Made by a program: the position numbers and the translations under genes. The notes under the pieces are model-generated. The model did no database searches, was not told where the DNA came from, and saw only the letters and a program-made list of their open reading frames with translations. Shown one piece after another: positions 45,573 to 56,742 of a stretch of 64,000 nucleotides of DNA (position 1 is the stretch's first letter; every line of letters begins with the position of its first letter). Origin of the DNA: Closterium sp. Naga37s-1 (lineage: Eukaryota > Streptophyta > Zygnematophyceae > Desmidiales > Closteriaceae); NCBI GenBank assembly GCA_947471745.1, contig CANJKZ010000410.1, forward strand, positions 598,001 to 662,000, in the 5' to 3' direction.

Positions 45573-47027
45573 CCGAGCACTGCATGGGCAGCAGAGCAGT
45601 TAAGGCATTATTAGGCATGAGTGCTACCACCGGCTCGGTAGTGTCAGGTGCGCACACCCCTCCATTGCACACAACCGCACAAGAACTGCCCAAACCACAG
45701 ACATTGCACTCAGAGGCAAGCCTTTGGGAGGAGGAGCCGGAGGCAAGGCACTTGGAGGAGTCTGCTAGGCAGTTTCTGCCTGCATCACATGCGGTGGTGG
45801 AAGATGCTGGGAAGGTTCCTGTGATGAGGTTGGAGGCGACATTGACGGGCTTGAGGGAGGCAGAGGGAGTGCCAGTGATGGGACCAGCGATGTAGTTGAA
45901 TTTCATGTTGCTGATGATGAGGAGGGAAGGAGGGTGAGGGGGAAGATTGGGTGAGGGGTGAGGGGTGGGGGATGAGGAGAGAAAGGGGGATGATTTAGGC
46001 AAGGCATGAGTAAGGAGGTACGCAATGGAGTAAGGGCAGGTTATGAATGAGAAAGAGTCGTGATGAACAATAAAGGGGAAGTGCCTGTGTGTGTATGTTG
46101 ATTGGGTTGCGCAAGTTGGGGTTCTTACAATGCTGAGAGAGAGGACATGGTGAGGAGGAATGAGGGCAGAGGACCGGAGTACCAGTTGAAGTTGAGAGAC
46201 CAGCGGGGTGGTGGCAGAGAAAGTCCCTCAAGAGAAAGGTGACAAGGACACATAAGAGAAAGGTGAAACGCAAAACCCGTTTAACGAGGATCTGAACAGC
46301 ATAGGCACCCGCACGGTGGGGCTTAAGGCCTTGCCATGTGAGGCTGGGCATTCTCAGGTTTGGCCTGCCCTGGCCTGGTCTGGCGCACAAGCATGCATCA
46401 AAGAGAGCCTGGTGTGCAGAATGCTGTGAAAGGTTGTTGGCCATGCGGTGTGGCGGAGGCAGGCTGTTCCAGCAGTGTGCAGGACTGACAGTTGCTTGAG
46501 TGCCTTGACGCTGGTGAATGGCCGAGCCCACTCGCTCATGCGCACATCCAAGAAGTTGGACGCCGCAATTGCTGGGAGCACAGGATCATGGGAGTATGGA
46601 TTCACAGAGGAGGCACTAAGAGGTGAGCAGAGGGGTATGTGAGGGTTTAGGAGGCACTAAGAGGTGAGAAAAAGGGTGTGAGAGGGCTGACGAGTGGTTT
46701 AGGTTGTAAGGATTGGCATGATGTAGAGAGCGCAATGGAGGAACGTAATAGATGTGTGGGGCAAGGTAAGGGTGGATAGGTGCTGGCCCACGTGCTAGTG
46801 GAAGTAGCCTCATTCACAGGCTAGTGAGTGTAATGAGCCTGGAGATGTCGGCATGCAAGCTGCCACGAAGCTTCATGTTGGAAAGATCCCTGTTGTGACG
46901 TCATCAACCCCATGCCATGCACGCTCGCACCAAGGGACGAGGAGGAATCAGTGAAAGGAGTAGCGGTGCAGCAGGCAGGGTAGCATGCGGCCACGGAGAT
47001 TGTAGAATGTGAGGTTGAAGGGGCCTC
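45573..47027 (-). pseudogene. Minus-strand LRR module N4, 5' end at the copia insertion
   Basis: A degenerate LRRNT end (about 46905-47027; RAWHGVDDVTT after an in-frame TGA), LRR1 46818-46889 (MKLRGSLHADISRLITLTSL), LRR2 about 46490-46571 (FLDVRMSEWARPFTSVKAL; 82 instead of 81 nt), LRR3 about 46139-46200 (FNWYSGPLPSFLLTMSSL, acceptor AG not found) and Cys exon 45573-45910 (YIAGPITGTPSASLKPV, DAGRNCLADSSKC, ECNVCGLGSSC). The Cys exon is open and well preserved. Splice and length defects elsewhere make the module unlikely to work. Confidence 0.76.
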
Positions 47028-47032
47028 ATATG

Positions 47033-47318
47033 TGTTAATGTTTGCCCTCAATCTCACATTTGTACTTGTACTTTTCATTTCCTAGTTTAGTGTAGTTTGC
47101 ACTTTGTGTTTCGTTGGGTGTACACCCACATCCCAACCAAACCCAAATGTGATCTCCAAGCAATCTCCAACCCACCAATTGGAGATTGCCTTGGGATTAC
47201 CCCCAATTCCCTGGGATTTCCCCCGATTCTCTCCCCACCCTTACCTTGCCCATTTCCAATGTACTTAAAGAGTCTTGAGCTCATTACTAATGCATGGATT
47301 CTAAGCTCAAGTTGTAAC
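47033..47318 (+). repeat. Copia 5' LTR
   Basis: 286 bp from TGTTAATG to TTGTAACA, followed at once by the tRNA-Met-type primer-binding site. From TCACATTTGTACTTGTAC onward it matches the 3' LTR at roughly 95 percent by eye. Confidence 0.9.
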
Positions 47319-47567
47319 ATGGTATCTGAGCGATTCAACCGCACATGCATATCGTGATCCTCCTATCTCAAAGGGCTTCTATCGCGCTTTCTTCGGTGTA
47401 GCCGCCATCAATCCCGTCGCTGGTGATTTGCGACTTCTCTGGTCGGAATTTATCCATCGCCACTCTCCCTTCCTTCTCGATGACTTTCGCAACTTCTGTG
47501 ATAAGGACATCGTCGGCGCTTTAACCAATTGCATTTTTTCGTCAATTATCTTCGCTCCATTTTCTCA

Positions 47568-47805
47568 TCGGGCCGCCGCCCGTCGCCCAGCAGCTTCTCG
47601 TCAGGCTGCCGCCCGTAGCCCTGCAACTTCTCGTCGGGCCGCCGCCCGTCGCCCTGCATCTTCTCGTCGGGCTGCCGCCCGTCGCCCCGCAACGGCACTC
47701 CGCAGCTGAACAGGTGCAGCCGCGCAGCTGAGCAGACGTGTAGTAGCGAAGCTGAGCAGCAGCGTAGCCGCGAAGCTGAGCAACAGCGTAGCCGCGAAGC
47801 TGAGC
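47568..47805. repeat. Two minisatellites in the copia leader
   Basis: About four 33-bp units (GCCGCCCGTCGCCCTGCA-type, with CTTCTCGTCGGG) are followed by three or four ~27-30-bp units (GTAGCCGCGAAGCTGAGC-type). Both lie between the primer-binding site and the gag ATG. Confidence 0.85.
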
Positions 47806-48099
47806 GTGGTGTGTGGGGGGGTATGTAGAAATATGGTTAGCTACCGAAATCGGCCGATTTGACCTACTTTCATCGGCCTTAAAATTCCTTCTACGAGACA
47901 TTCCGAAGCGGCCGACATTGAAGCTTTTCGCTCGTCGCGTCCCTCGGATTTTCTCCTTCGGAAACCATAAACCTCACAATTCACTTTCGTTAACCATAAA
48001 CCCCAAGTTCTTCAAATTCTCCTCGAAAACCCTAAACCTCGAACTCCTATCGGTGACTCAAGAGCAGCGCTTCACGCGATACCTAAAGGGTTCTTCGCC

Positions 48100-51000
48100 A
48101 TGGCCTTCGCCTCGGCCACTCTCGCCAACCCCATCACCCCGCTCCGCCTTGAAGCTGACGGCACTAGCTCCAATTTCAAGGCATGGAGCTATGGGGTTGA
48201 CAAGCTCCTCCTGATTCGTGAAGTGGGTGGACTTGACCTCAAGGATGTTCTTCTCAATCATGGCAAGGAAAAACAGCCCCCCATCCCCAAGGAGCCGTCC
48301 GATCCAACCGATGCTATGGCAACCCAGGAGTATGAGGACTCTGTTGCCAAGTATCGCAAGTGAGAGAAGCTGGATGGGGCTATCATTAGCATCTTCATTG
48401 GCTCCACTCCTCCCGAACTTGTCAACAAGTTCCACAACTACCCCACTTCCAACGCCATTTGGAAGCATCTCCAGGACAGGATCATGAATAAGACGGCGGT
48501 CGGGGTGGCCATCCTCATTCCTAGCATAATTCAAGTCCACCTTGAGGATTGCCCGGGTATGGCCGACTACATCACCAAGGTGCAAACCATCCATGGCGAG
48601 CTCAATGAGCTGGGTATCATCTTCCCCGAACAAGCTCCTGCGGCCGCCCTTCTTGTTGGCCTCACCTCGGCATACGAAGTCACAAGGAAAATGCTCCTCA
48701 CGTCCTCGGCGGAAGACCTCAGCTTTTCTAAGGTCTCCTTCGCCCTCCTCTTTGCCGAGAAAGACTCCTCGGCCCAAGCCAAGGCATACGCCCTCCGTGC
48801 TCCCGTGCCTCAAGCAAGTGTCGCATCGGCACTCGCCTCGGCGCCCTTTCAGCGCAACCTCTTTCCTCCATGCTCCTACATCGTCAAGTATGGCAACCGC
48901 AAGGGACAAGTGTATGGTGGCACTAACCACCCCCTCGCCACGTGCTTCAAGAAGAAAGACGACGAATGGTATACCATCCATGGAGTCGACAAGAAGCCGC
49001 CGAATTGGATGCGTCCTCGTAAGGCCAACGTAGTTGAGGCACAGGACCCTGCTCAGGCTAGTGCTAGTGATAGTGCTCCTGCTGATGTGCGCATCAACTT
49101 GTTGTTCCCAGGCACTGCCATGATTGATGAAGCAACTTCGCAGTACATCGGCTCATCACAGGCACCACAATACATAGAATTCACACTCGACAGCGGGGCC
49201 ACTCACACGGTGCTCAAGGAGACACTCTCCTTCAAACCCTATGCAACACCCATTCCTCTCCTAGGAGCTGATTCAAGCTTCACCACTCTTGTCAAGGGTT
49301 CGTCCATAGTTCCGTGCCCTACCTTCCCATCCGGCACTGTCAGTGGCATATACGTGCCTTCACTACGCCACAATCTAGTGGATCAAAAAGAAATTCAGGA
49401 GGCGGGGTCACGCACCATCTTCTCGGAGAAGGAGAACTATTGTGGCATCATCGACCCACTCACCAACAAGTTCTTGGCTCGTTTCACCCTCAATAGCAGT
49501 TGCGAGTACCCTCAAGGCCTTTACATGCTACGAGTACCTATCCCACAGGTGTCAACCACCCAAGCACAGGCTGCTATCACACCATGCTCATGTCGCAGCT
49601 TCTCCAACCCAACCATCCTCTACCACCATCGGCTCGGGCACCCAAAATTCCGCGCGCTTGTTGACATGGCCTCCAAGAAGCTTCTTCTCGGCCTGCCAGC
49701 CTCACTTCCTCCACCACCTGACTTGCCCACTCCCACATGCCTTGACTATACCAAGAGCAAGCTACGCCAATAGCCCCACCCTGCCTCACCCTCAGTAGCA
49801 GCAGCCCCACTGGACCTAGTGCACATGAACGTCTGAGGCCCTGCCCCGGTTGCCGCACGAGGTGGCCATCGCTATTTCCTTCTGATAGTTGATGACCACA
49901 CTCGCTACGTCTCTGTGCACCTCCTCCACACTAAGGCTAAGGCCCCGGAGGCAATCATGGCATGGGTTAATCAGGCACGTACCTCCTTTGGCACCAAGGT
50001 CAAGCGTCTCCATTCGGATGGTGGTGGTGAATTTTGCAACGACAAACTCAAAGCCTTCTTCTTCTCCCTCGGCATCCTGCAAAACTTCACCCTTCCTGAC
50101 AGCCCACAGCAGAACGACATAGCAGAGAGTTGCAATCACACAGTGACGCAGATCACTCACTGCCTCCTCAGCCATTCCATCGCACCACTCTCACTCTGGG
50201 GGCACGCCCTCTATCATGCCGCCCTCCTCTACAACCTCTACCCCCACCCGCATCTTCCCGACACCACTCCCACCACACTCTTGCTCGGGAAAACACCCAC
50301 TGCTCGCTCCCTTCGCGTCTGGGGGTACACCGCCTATGTACTCCTCAACCCCAAGGCTCGACGGCGGCAAGGTGGCAAGCTTGGTCCCAAAACTCAAACG
50401 TGCATATACCTTGGGCATAACGTTAACTCCCCTGACTACCTTTTTCTCAACCCCTCCACTCAACAACTCATCCGGAGCCGAGATGTTGTCTTTAATTAGA
50501 CTCGCCCCTTCTCTCCACCTCGGGGGGGGGGGGGGGGGGGAATCCCCCCTCCGGACCACCCTCTCTTGTGTGCTGCGCCTTCTGAACCTCCGCTTGCACC
50601 AGCCCCCTCACCTCCTGCTTCTCCTACCATCGCACCATCCTCGTCTGAGGTCTCGGACCCGACCTCTCTGGTGTCCTCGGCAGCTGCTCCTCCATCTCCA
50701 TCTTCTGCCACTCTGCCAACTGTGCCCCCACCACCAAGCGTACCAATGACATACCATCGGCGGTCGAACCCTCCCGCCCCACCTCCCCCCCCCCCCGTTC
50801 CCTTCTCCACTCAGGAATCTTCTCTCCCACAGCCGAGCAAATTAATCACGTGCCAGCGACCGCCGATCCCTCCCCCCAATCCCCCTAAGTTGTCCCCTCC
50901 AGGAACGCCTGCTTCACCCTCTTCTCCGGTGGCTCATGGCACTCAGTCGCATGGGGCTGCTCCTCCACTGGCACTTGCCATTCGATGCTCAGTGATCACT

Positions 51001-52266
51001 CCGACTCCTCCTGCTCGGGGGGATGTGCCCTCGACTCTTCTAGAAGACAGGCATGAGGAGCTGTGTGATCTCCACACTGTCATTCCTCAGCTTTCGCACA
51101 TATTCCTTGATATCACTGAATCCCCCTCGCTCAACTTCTCGGAGAACCCGACCATTCCTATCCCTCTCACCATCCAAGAGGCTCTTTCGGGTCCCCATGC
51201 TGCCGAGTGGCACGATGCCATGGAAGCTGAGTGTGAAGCCTTCACTTGCAACCACTCCTTTGACGACGAAACTCCACCTCCAGGAGTTAACATCGTTGGG
51301 GGCAAGTGGCTGTTTCGAGTGAAGCAGCTTCCGGATGAGGCACCAGTGTTCAAAGCACGCTATGTGGCCAAGGGATTCACTCAGCAGTAGTACTTTGACT
51401 TCTTCAAAACCTTCTCTCCCACATCCAAACCACCCACAGCTTGCAAGCTCTTGGATGTAGCCGCACGAGACGACTTTGAGATCAAATCCATGGACGCCTC
51501 TTCTGCATTCCTGCAAGGACACCGCAAGGAGACTGTGTTTATGGACCGGCCTGAAGGCTTTCCAAGAGAGTTCCCTTCCAACACTGTCTGGAAGCTGAAT
51601 CGCACTGTTTACGGCCTCAAACAAGCCCCTTGTGAAAGGCACAATAAAGTGAAAGAAGTACTTCTCTCCTTGGACTTTCACCCATCATCTGCTGACCCAA
51701 CTCTCTTCATTCGCCGTCACTCTGAGCCATTCTACATCCTTGTCTACGTCGATGACTTCATCCTCGTTGCCAAGGACTCGGCCCAGATGACCTTCGTCCA
51801 GGCGGCCCTGAGCAAAGCCCTCCTGATGAAAGACCTCGGTGACCTCAAGCAATATCTGGGGATTGAGATCACTCGTGATCGCCAGGCTCGCACCATCTCA
51901 CTCTCCCAGAAGTTCTACGTCAGCAATGTACTCAAGCGCTTTGAGATGGAGTTTTGCACACCCATGGCCACCTTGCTGCCACTACAGCACCTCCTCACCG
52001 CTCCAGCTGTCCCCACACCAGAGGCCTGCACTGAGCCATAACTAGAGCTTGTTGGGTCCCTCATGTACACTATGATGTGCACCCGGCCTGATCTGGCATA
52101 CCCTGTCAGTGTCCTCTCTCGCTATGTGGCTCCTGAACGCTTCACTGACTTTCACTGGAAAGCGGCAAAGTGGGTGCTGCGCTATCTGCAGGGAACCAAG
52201 TCTCATGTCCTCACCCTTGGTGGACTTGTACAACTAACCAAGTCTCATGTCCTCACCCTAAACTAA
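48100..52266 (+). pseudogene. Copia gag-pol, one frame with six in-frame stops
   Basis: The ATG at 48100 opens gag (NFKAWSYGVDKLLL). A protease LDSGATHTVL follows (49187 region), then a GAG-pre-integrase HHRLGHPKFRAL without its usual CxxC, and an integrase with VDDHTRYVSV, LHSDGGGEF and PQQNDIAES. RT spans KWLFRVKQL to YILVYVDDFILVA and KDLGDLKQYLGIEI. All 1,389 codons are in one frame, broken only by stops at 48361, 49771, 49834, 50497, 51388 and 52039. There is no frameshift despite a poly-G run at 50521-50540. The frame ends shortly after LRYLQGTKSHVL, so RNase H is deleted; a repeated ACCAAGTCTCATGTCCTCACC marks the junction. Confidence 0.93.
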
Positions 52267-52269
52267 TCA

Positions 52270-52635
52270 TGTTAGTGAGGACTAGAGATTGACGCCTATT
52301 GGACTATATCCTAAACTAGGATATAAAAAGTACAAGTACAAATGTGAGATAGGCGTCAATCTCTAGTCCTCACATTTGTACTTGTACTTTTTATATCCTA
52401 GTTTAGTGTAGTTTGCACTTTGTGTTTCGTTGGGTGTACACCCACATCCCAACCAAACCCAAATATGATCTCCAAGCAATCTCCAACCCACCAATTGGAG
52501 ATTGCCTTGGGATTACCCCCAATTCCCTAGGATTGCCCTCGCTTCTCTCCCCTCCCTTACCTTGCCCATTTCCAATGTACTTAAAGAGCCTTGAGCTCAT
52601 TTCTAATGTATGGATTCTAAGCTCAAGTTCTAAGA
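52270..52635 (+). repeat. Copia 3' LTR with palindromic insertion
   Basis: 366 bp from TGTTAGTG to TTCTAAGA (terminal CA changed to GA). About 80-90 bp near its start are not in the 5' LTR. They form two interleaved inverted repeats: GTGAGGACTAGAGATTGACG pairs with its complement ending at about 52372, and CTAGGATATAAAAAGTACAA pairs with the reverse copy at about 52380-52405. Confidence 0.78.
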
Positions 52636-52899
52636 ATATGGTGTTAGGATGAGGAGACGCTAGTGTGAGAAGCAGGTTGAGTGGACCATGGATCATAGGA
52701 TGCAGAACAAAGCATTTCTTCATGCGAATAGACAGATTGAGTGTGATGGTGACATGACAAGTGAGACACTGGCAGGAAACTGCGCGCATGCCACATATGG
52801 CATGCTAGCACCAGGATGGCATGGACACGTACAAAGGGAGCACAAGCAAGCACATAGCACACGTACGTGCACGTAGCACATATGCACATGTCGCACAAA

Positions 52900-54010
52900 T
52901 GTAAGGACTGCGTGGGGAAGGCACCTGCCAGGAGGTTGCTTGCGATGGCCAGCACTTGCAACTGCGTGGCCATGGCTGGCAGCGTGCTCGTCAGGTAGTT
53001 TGCTCTGAGACGGCTGTGATGAGGGGATGGGAGAGGGGGGGGGGGGGAGAGGAGATTAGGTGAAGGAAATGAGGGAAGAGGGCATTGAATTCAATGAGAG
53101 CAATTGGGGTTTGGGCATGGACACTGGACATAGACATTGGGCATGGGTATTGGGCATGAAGATTGGGCATGGGCATGGCAATTGGTTGGGTATGGCAATG
53201 AGTATGGGCATGGGCATGGCAAAACTGACAGTTCAGTGAGTAGAGGCATACTGACCAGTGCCAATGGAATACCATCGTAGAGATTGTTGGAGTTGAGGTT
53301 ACTGGAGTTGAGGAGGAGAAAGAGGGTGGTGAGGAGGAGAAAGAGGATGGAGAGGAGGATGCTGAAAGAAAGTAAAATCAGAGGCTCAGTACTGGACCCA
53401 GGTCTGTGGACTCACGACGACTGTAGCACCCATGAGGAAAAGGAGTGCTTGTGAACGCCCTATTCTGTATGGAGTTGAGGTTGATAATTCTCAAAAGTAC
53501 CACCCTAGAGAGCATAAAGTTAAGGTTGAGGGTTGGAATGTACCGGTAGGAGAGGGGAGTGAGCTTTGAGATGTCGGCATAGATGATGCCCCTTAGTGCC
53601 TTGTTGGGCAACGTGCTGCCATTGGATGGCGGGAGACGTGTGGACAGAGGGAGGCATGGGGATAGCAAGAGGCATAGCAGCAGGCATGGGAATTGCAGGA
53701 GGCTTGGGGTTAGCAGGAGGCATGGAGACTGGAGACATAGGGCTACCATGCAAGCATGGGGATGAGTTGCACACACGATGCATGTCCAATAAAGGACTAA
53801 TTAGCTGGAGAAAAGAGTTAGCATGAGGAAAGAGGAGCCTCACATGTTGATGACGGTGCCGTTGGCGCTGCACCACACACTCGGAAACGACTTGGGGTTG
53901 GCGCTCTACCCCTCAATGTTGCACTTGCTGCCGTTGCGCTAGTCTATGTCTCTGACCCCAAGAGCCGCCCCCCCTTCAACAGTGCTGCCACTGTCGGTGG
54001 GAGTACACAT
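52900..54010 (-). pseudogene. Minus-strand LRR module N3 (LRRNT with stops, Cys exon cut)
   Basis: LRRNT remnant about 53835-54010: an AALLK start and RNGSKCNIEG-like residues lie in different frames, and two TAGs are in frame with the end (WCSANGTVINM). LRR1 53544-53615 (KALRGIIYADISKLTPLSY), LRR2 about 53416-53489 (weak), LRR3 53230-53301 (NNLYDGIPLALVSMPLLTEL). The Cys exon starts at 53004 (NYLTSTLPAMATQLQVLAI, NLLAGAFP) but loses the Cys signature after about 52900. The copia element lies 260 bp further on. Confidence 0.75.
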
Positions 54011-54327
54011 GGGGGCAAAGGAGGAGAAAAGTCTGAGTGGATACATGCAGGCTGGCAGTTTTGTGAATGGGCTTCCAGCAAGCGAGAGTGATCGTTGGTA
54101 TGATGATGCTATGGGCTTCCAGCAAGGGATGGTTGGAGGAATTTAGGGGGATTAAGTGTGGCGGCATAGGTTGAAGGGATCTGCATATGTCATTGGAAGG
54201 AGAAGAGCTGTATTAGAGGTGATTTAAAGAATCACAACAGCGCATGCCATAGAAAGCGAGAGGGAGTTTGAAAAACATGGCCCACGAACCCGCGTGTCGT
54301 AGGAAGGAAGAGGGGGAGGGGGCTCAC

Positions 54328-56740
54328 CAGTGGCATCAAGGGGCACGGCAGCACATGTCATGATGAGAGAGGGGGCAGCAGCACTGGTGGGAACCTTAGC
54401 AAGGGAAGGATGGAGGATAGGCAAACAGGTGCCACCTCTGCACAACCCCAGCTTCTTCAGTGTTGACCCAAACATGCTACAGTCTGCTGCTTCCCTCTGT
54501 TCGGTTCCATCCAGGTTGAAGCAGCCTGAGGCATTGGAAAAGCAATTGAGGCGAGTATTGCAGGCTTGTGTGGCGTTGGGGAAAGTGCTCGGCCGGAAGT
54601 TGGCCTGCATGTCGATAACCTTGACAGTGGCACCGGGCTTGGGCATCAAGCCGGTCAGATAGTTGTAGCTGAAGTGACTGGTGATTGTGAAGAGCAGGAA
54701 GAGGAGGAAGAGAGGTGGAATAATGGAAAGGAGATGATGAGTATTGATTCTGAAAAGAGTTGGGAAAGGAATATGAGGAAACAAGAAGGAATGGAAAGAA
54801 ATGGTGGAGTGGGAAAGGGTGTTAGGACAATGTGGCAATGATTGAGCAACGAGGGTTATGGTATTTGCTAGAGGATGGAGTGTGTGGTCATTTGATATTT
54901 GTCTTCCTTTGGAATGTCCAAAGGGTTTAAGCATGGGAAGTTACATATCTGAGAGGGCGGCCATGGTCACGAGTTTGGATGGCACAGAGCCGTAGAGCCA
55001 GTTGAAGCTCACCACCCTGATGGGAAACGTGAAAGAACACACACACACGCAGAGATGCATGCACAAACAGATGCGTACACACGTGCACACTAGAGGCAAC
55101 CAAAAATCCACATCAAAGGTCAGGAGTATAAAAGGATGAATAATGAAGGCTAAAAAACTATGCATGAATACATTAGCAAGAGCACAGACACGCGCAACTG
55201 AGAGTATGTCATTGCAGAGGAGGTGCCTCCGACGTGTGGAGGCGGTGCTGAGAAGTTGTTGAGGAGGTTCTGAATGCATAAACACATGGGATGGAAAAAG
55301 GACGGCTCAGCTGGATGAGATGAAATAACTTTGCTATGCCTGGAGCACGGAAGCTATATCCTTGATCCTACACAAGTCTGGTCTGTGATGGATCCTATAC
55401 AGGTGTGTGCTGTTTTACATATCCATGGATCCTATACAGGTGTGATTCAATACAGGTTCTTCACCCTAGACTAGCGCGGGAGGGGTTGCATAAATAGCAC
55501 TTATCACCAAGCAGAACTACTGAAGCAAAGAAAAAAACTCCTGAAGGCTGGGGTGCATGGAAGTGGTGGCACTTACAGATCCCTCAAGGAGCATCTGGCA
55601 TGAGTTACGACAAGAGCCACACAGAAGTCTGTGTTGAGACGTCTCAGAGCAGTAATAGTATCACATGTCCTTGATAGAGGCCGTGGCAGGATAGGAGCCA
55701 CAAAGAAGTTGAGACGCTGGAAAAAAAGGTTGGATGATAGGTAGATGTGGATGGAGGGGAGAACATGGGCAAAACGAGCATTATGAATGGAGGAACGGAG
55801 AGTGGGACGGAATGGAGGAACCATGGCAAGAGAGTAAGACAGGGGCTCGGTAGTGCATAATGCAGTGAGTATTCGATTAGGAAACATGAGGTAATGCTGT
55901 GCATCTATGAGAGTGAGACAGTTTTGCTCTAATGCTCTGACGGAGAATGCAAATGAGTGCATGTTGCGATTAGCGTAATACCTCCTGACACACAGATCAC
56001 TAGTTTCCCATCCTTCCCTATCTTAATTATGAGCATCCTTGCCTGAGGGCACTCCTGTCCTGTCACTTGCGCCACACCGCAGTGACCTTACTTCATAACC
56101 TTACCCTCACATCGTGAGTCAAACACTACTTCCAATATCACGTAGCCTTACAGCGCAGTGAGTGTGGCGAGTTTGGAGGTGTCAGCATGCATGGTGCCTT
56201 GCAGCAGGAGATTCCAAAGATCCCTGCCCTCCAAGTAGGGGAGGCGTGCAGCGGGGACAGTAGAAGGAGAGGTAGCAGCAGGGGCAGAGGGAGCAGTAGA
56301 GATAGAGGGCAAAAGGGGAAGTCAGAGTAATTTAAGTTAGGCATGATGACAGAGTGATGCGCAATGCGTGACACACACTAGTCAACAATGACGGTAGGAA
56401 GCAACATGCCAGCTAAGTTTTTGGAGGGTGGAGTGCCATCACTCATAGGCCAACAGCCATGCCAGCAGAAGAGCAGAAAACGCCTGGCCAGGAGCCACAC
56501 ACGGGTGTCTAACCTTGAATTGTGCACAGGTCCGCCTGCCCTGAAAGCGGGGGAGCAACCAACAGTAGCCTCTCCCTGCCCGCTTCACTCTCTCGCAAGG
56601 GCCACCGCTTTAGCACTTTTGGCCCATTGCTGATCTTGCTGGTAAGGGTGTTGGCCTTGGGGGCTACTGCAAGGGCACTGGCAGACCACTCTGTGAAGGT
56701 GACCCCGATAGCTGTCTTGACTGAGAGGAGAATGGCGGCC
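54328..56740 (-). pseudogene. Minus-strand LRR module N2
   Basis: LRRNT about 56560-56739 (LLSVKTAIGVTFTEWSA, with the C-terminal WxGVxC lost), LRR1 56152-56223 (LLLQGTMHADTSKLATLTAL), a weak LRR2 near 55577-55710 (NFFVAPILPRPLSRTCDTIT), LRR3 54945-55016 (FNWLYGSVPSKLVTMAAL) and Cys exon 54328-54668 (YNYLTGLMPKPGATVKVID, ACNTRLNCFSNASGC, GTCLP). In the Cys exon the C-x2-C core has become CSMFGS. The Cys exon is otherwise open and ends at a good donor. The LRRNT runs without an intron into the Cys exon of N1 upstream. Confidence 0.75.
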
Positions 56741-56742
56741 TA

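Larger units (their letters stand above)
47028..52640 (+). mobile_element. Copia retrotransposon with ATATG target duplication
   Basis: Element 47033-52635 flanked by ATATG at 47028-47032 and 52636-52640. Parts: 5' LTR, primer-binding site TGGTATCTGAGC (47319-47330), repeat-rich leader, one gag-pol frame from 48100, and a longer 3' LTR. The element is inserted into the minus-strand LRR array between modules N3 and N4. RNase H is missing and six stops interrupt the frame, so it is non-autonomous. Confidence 0.94.
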
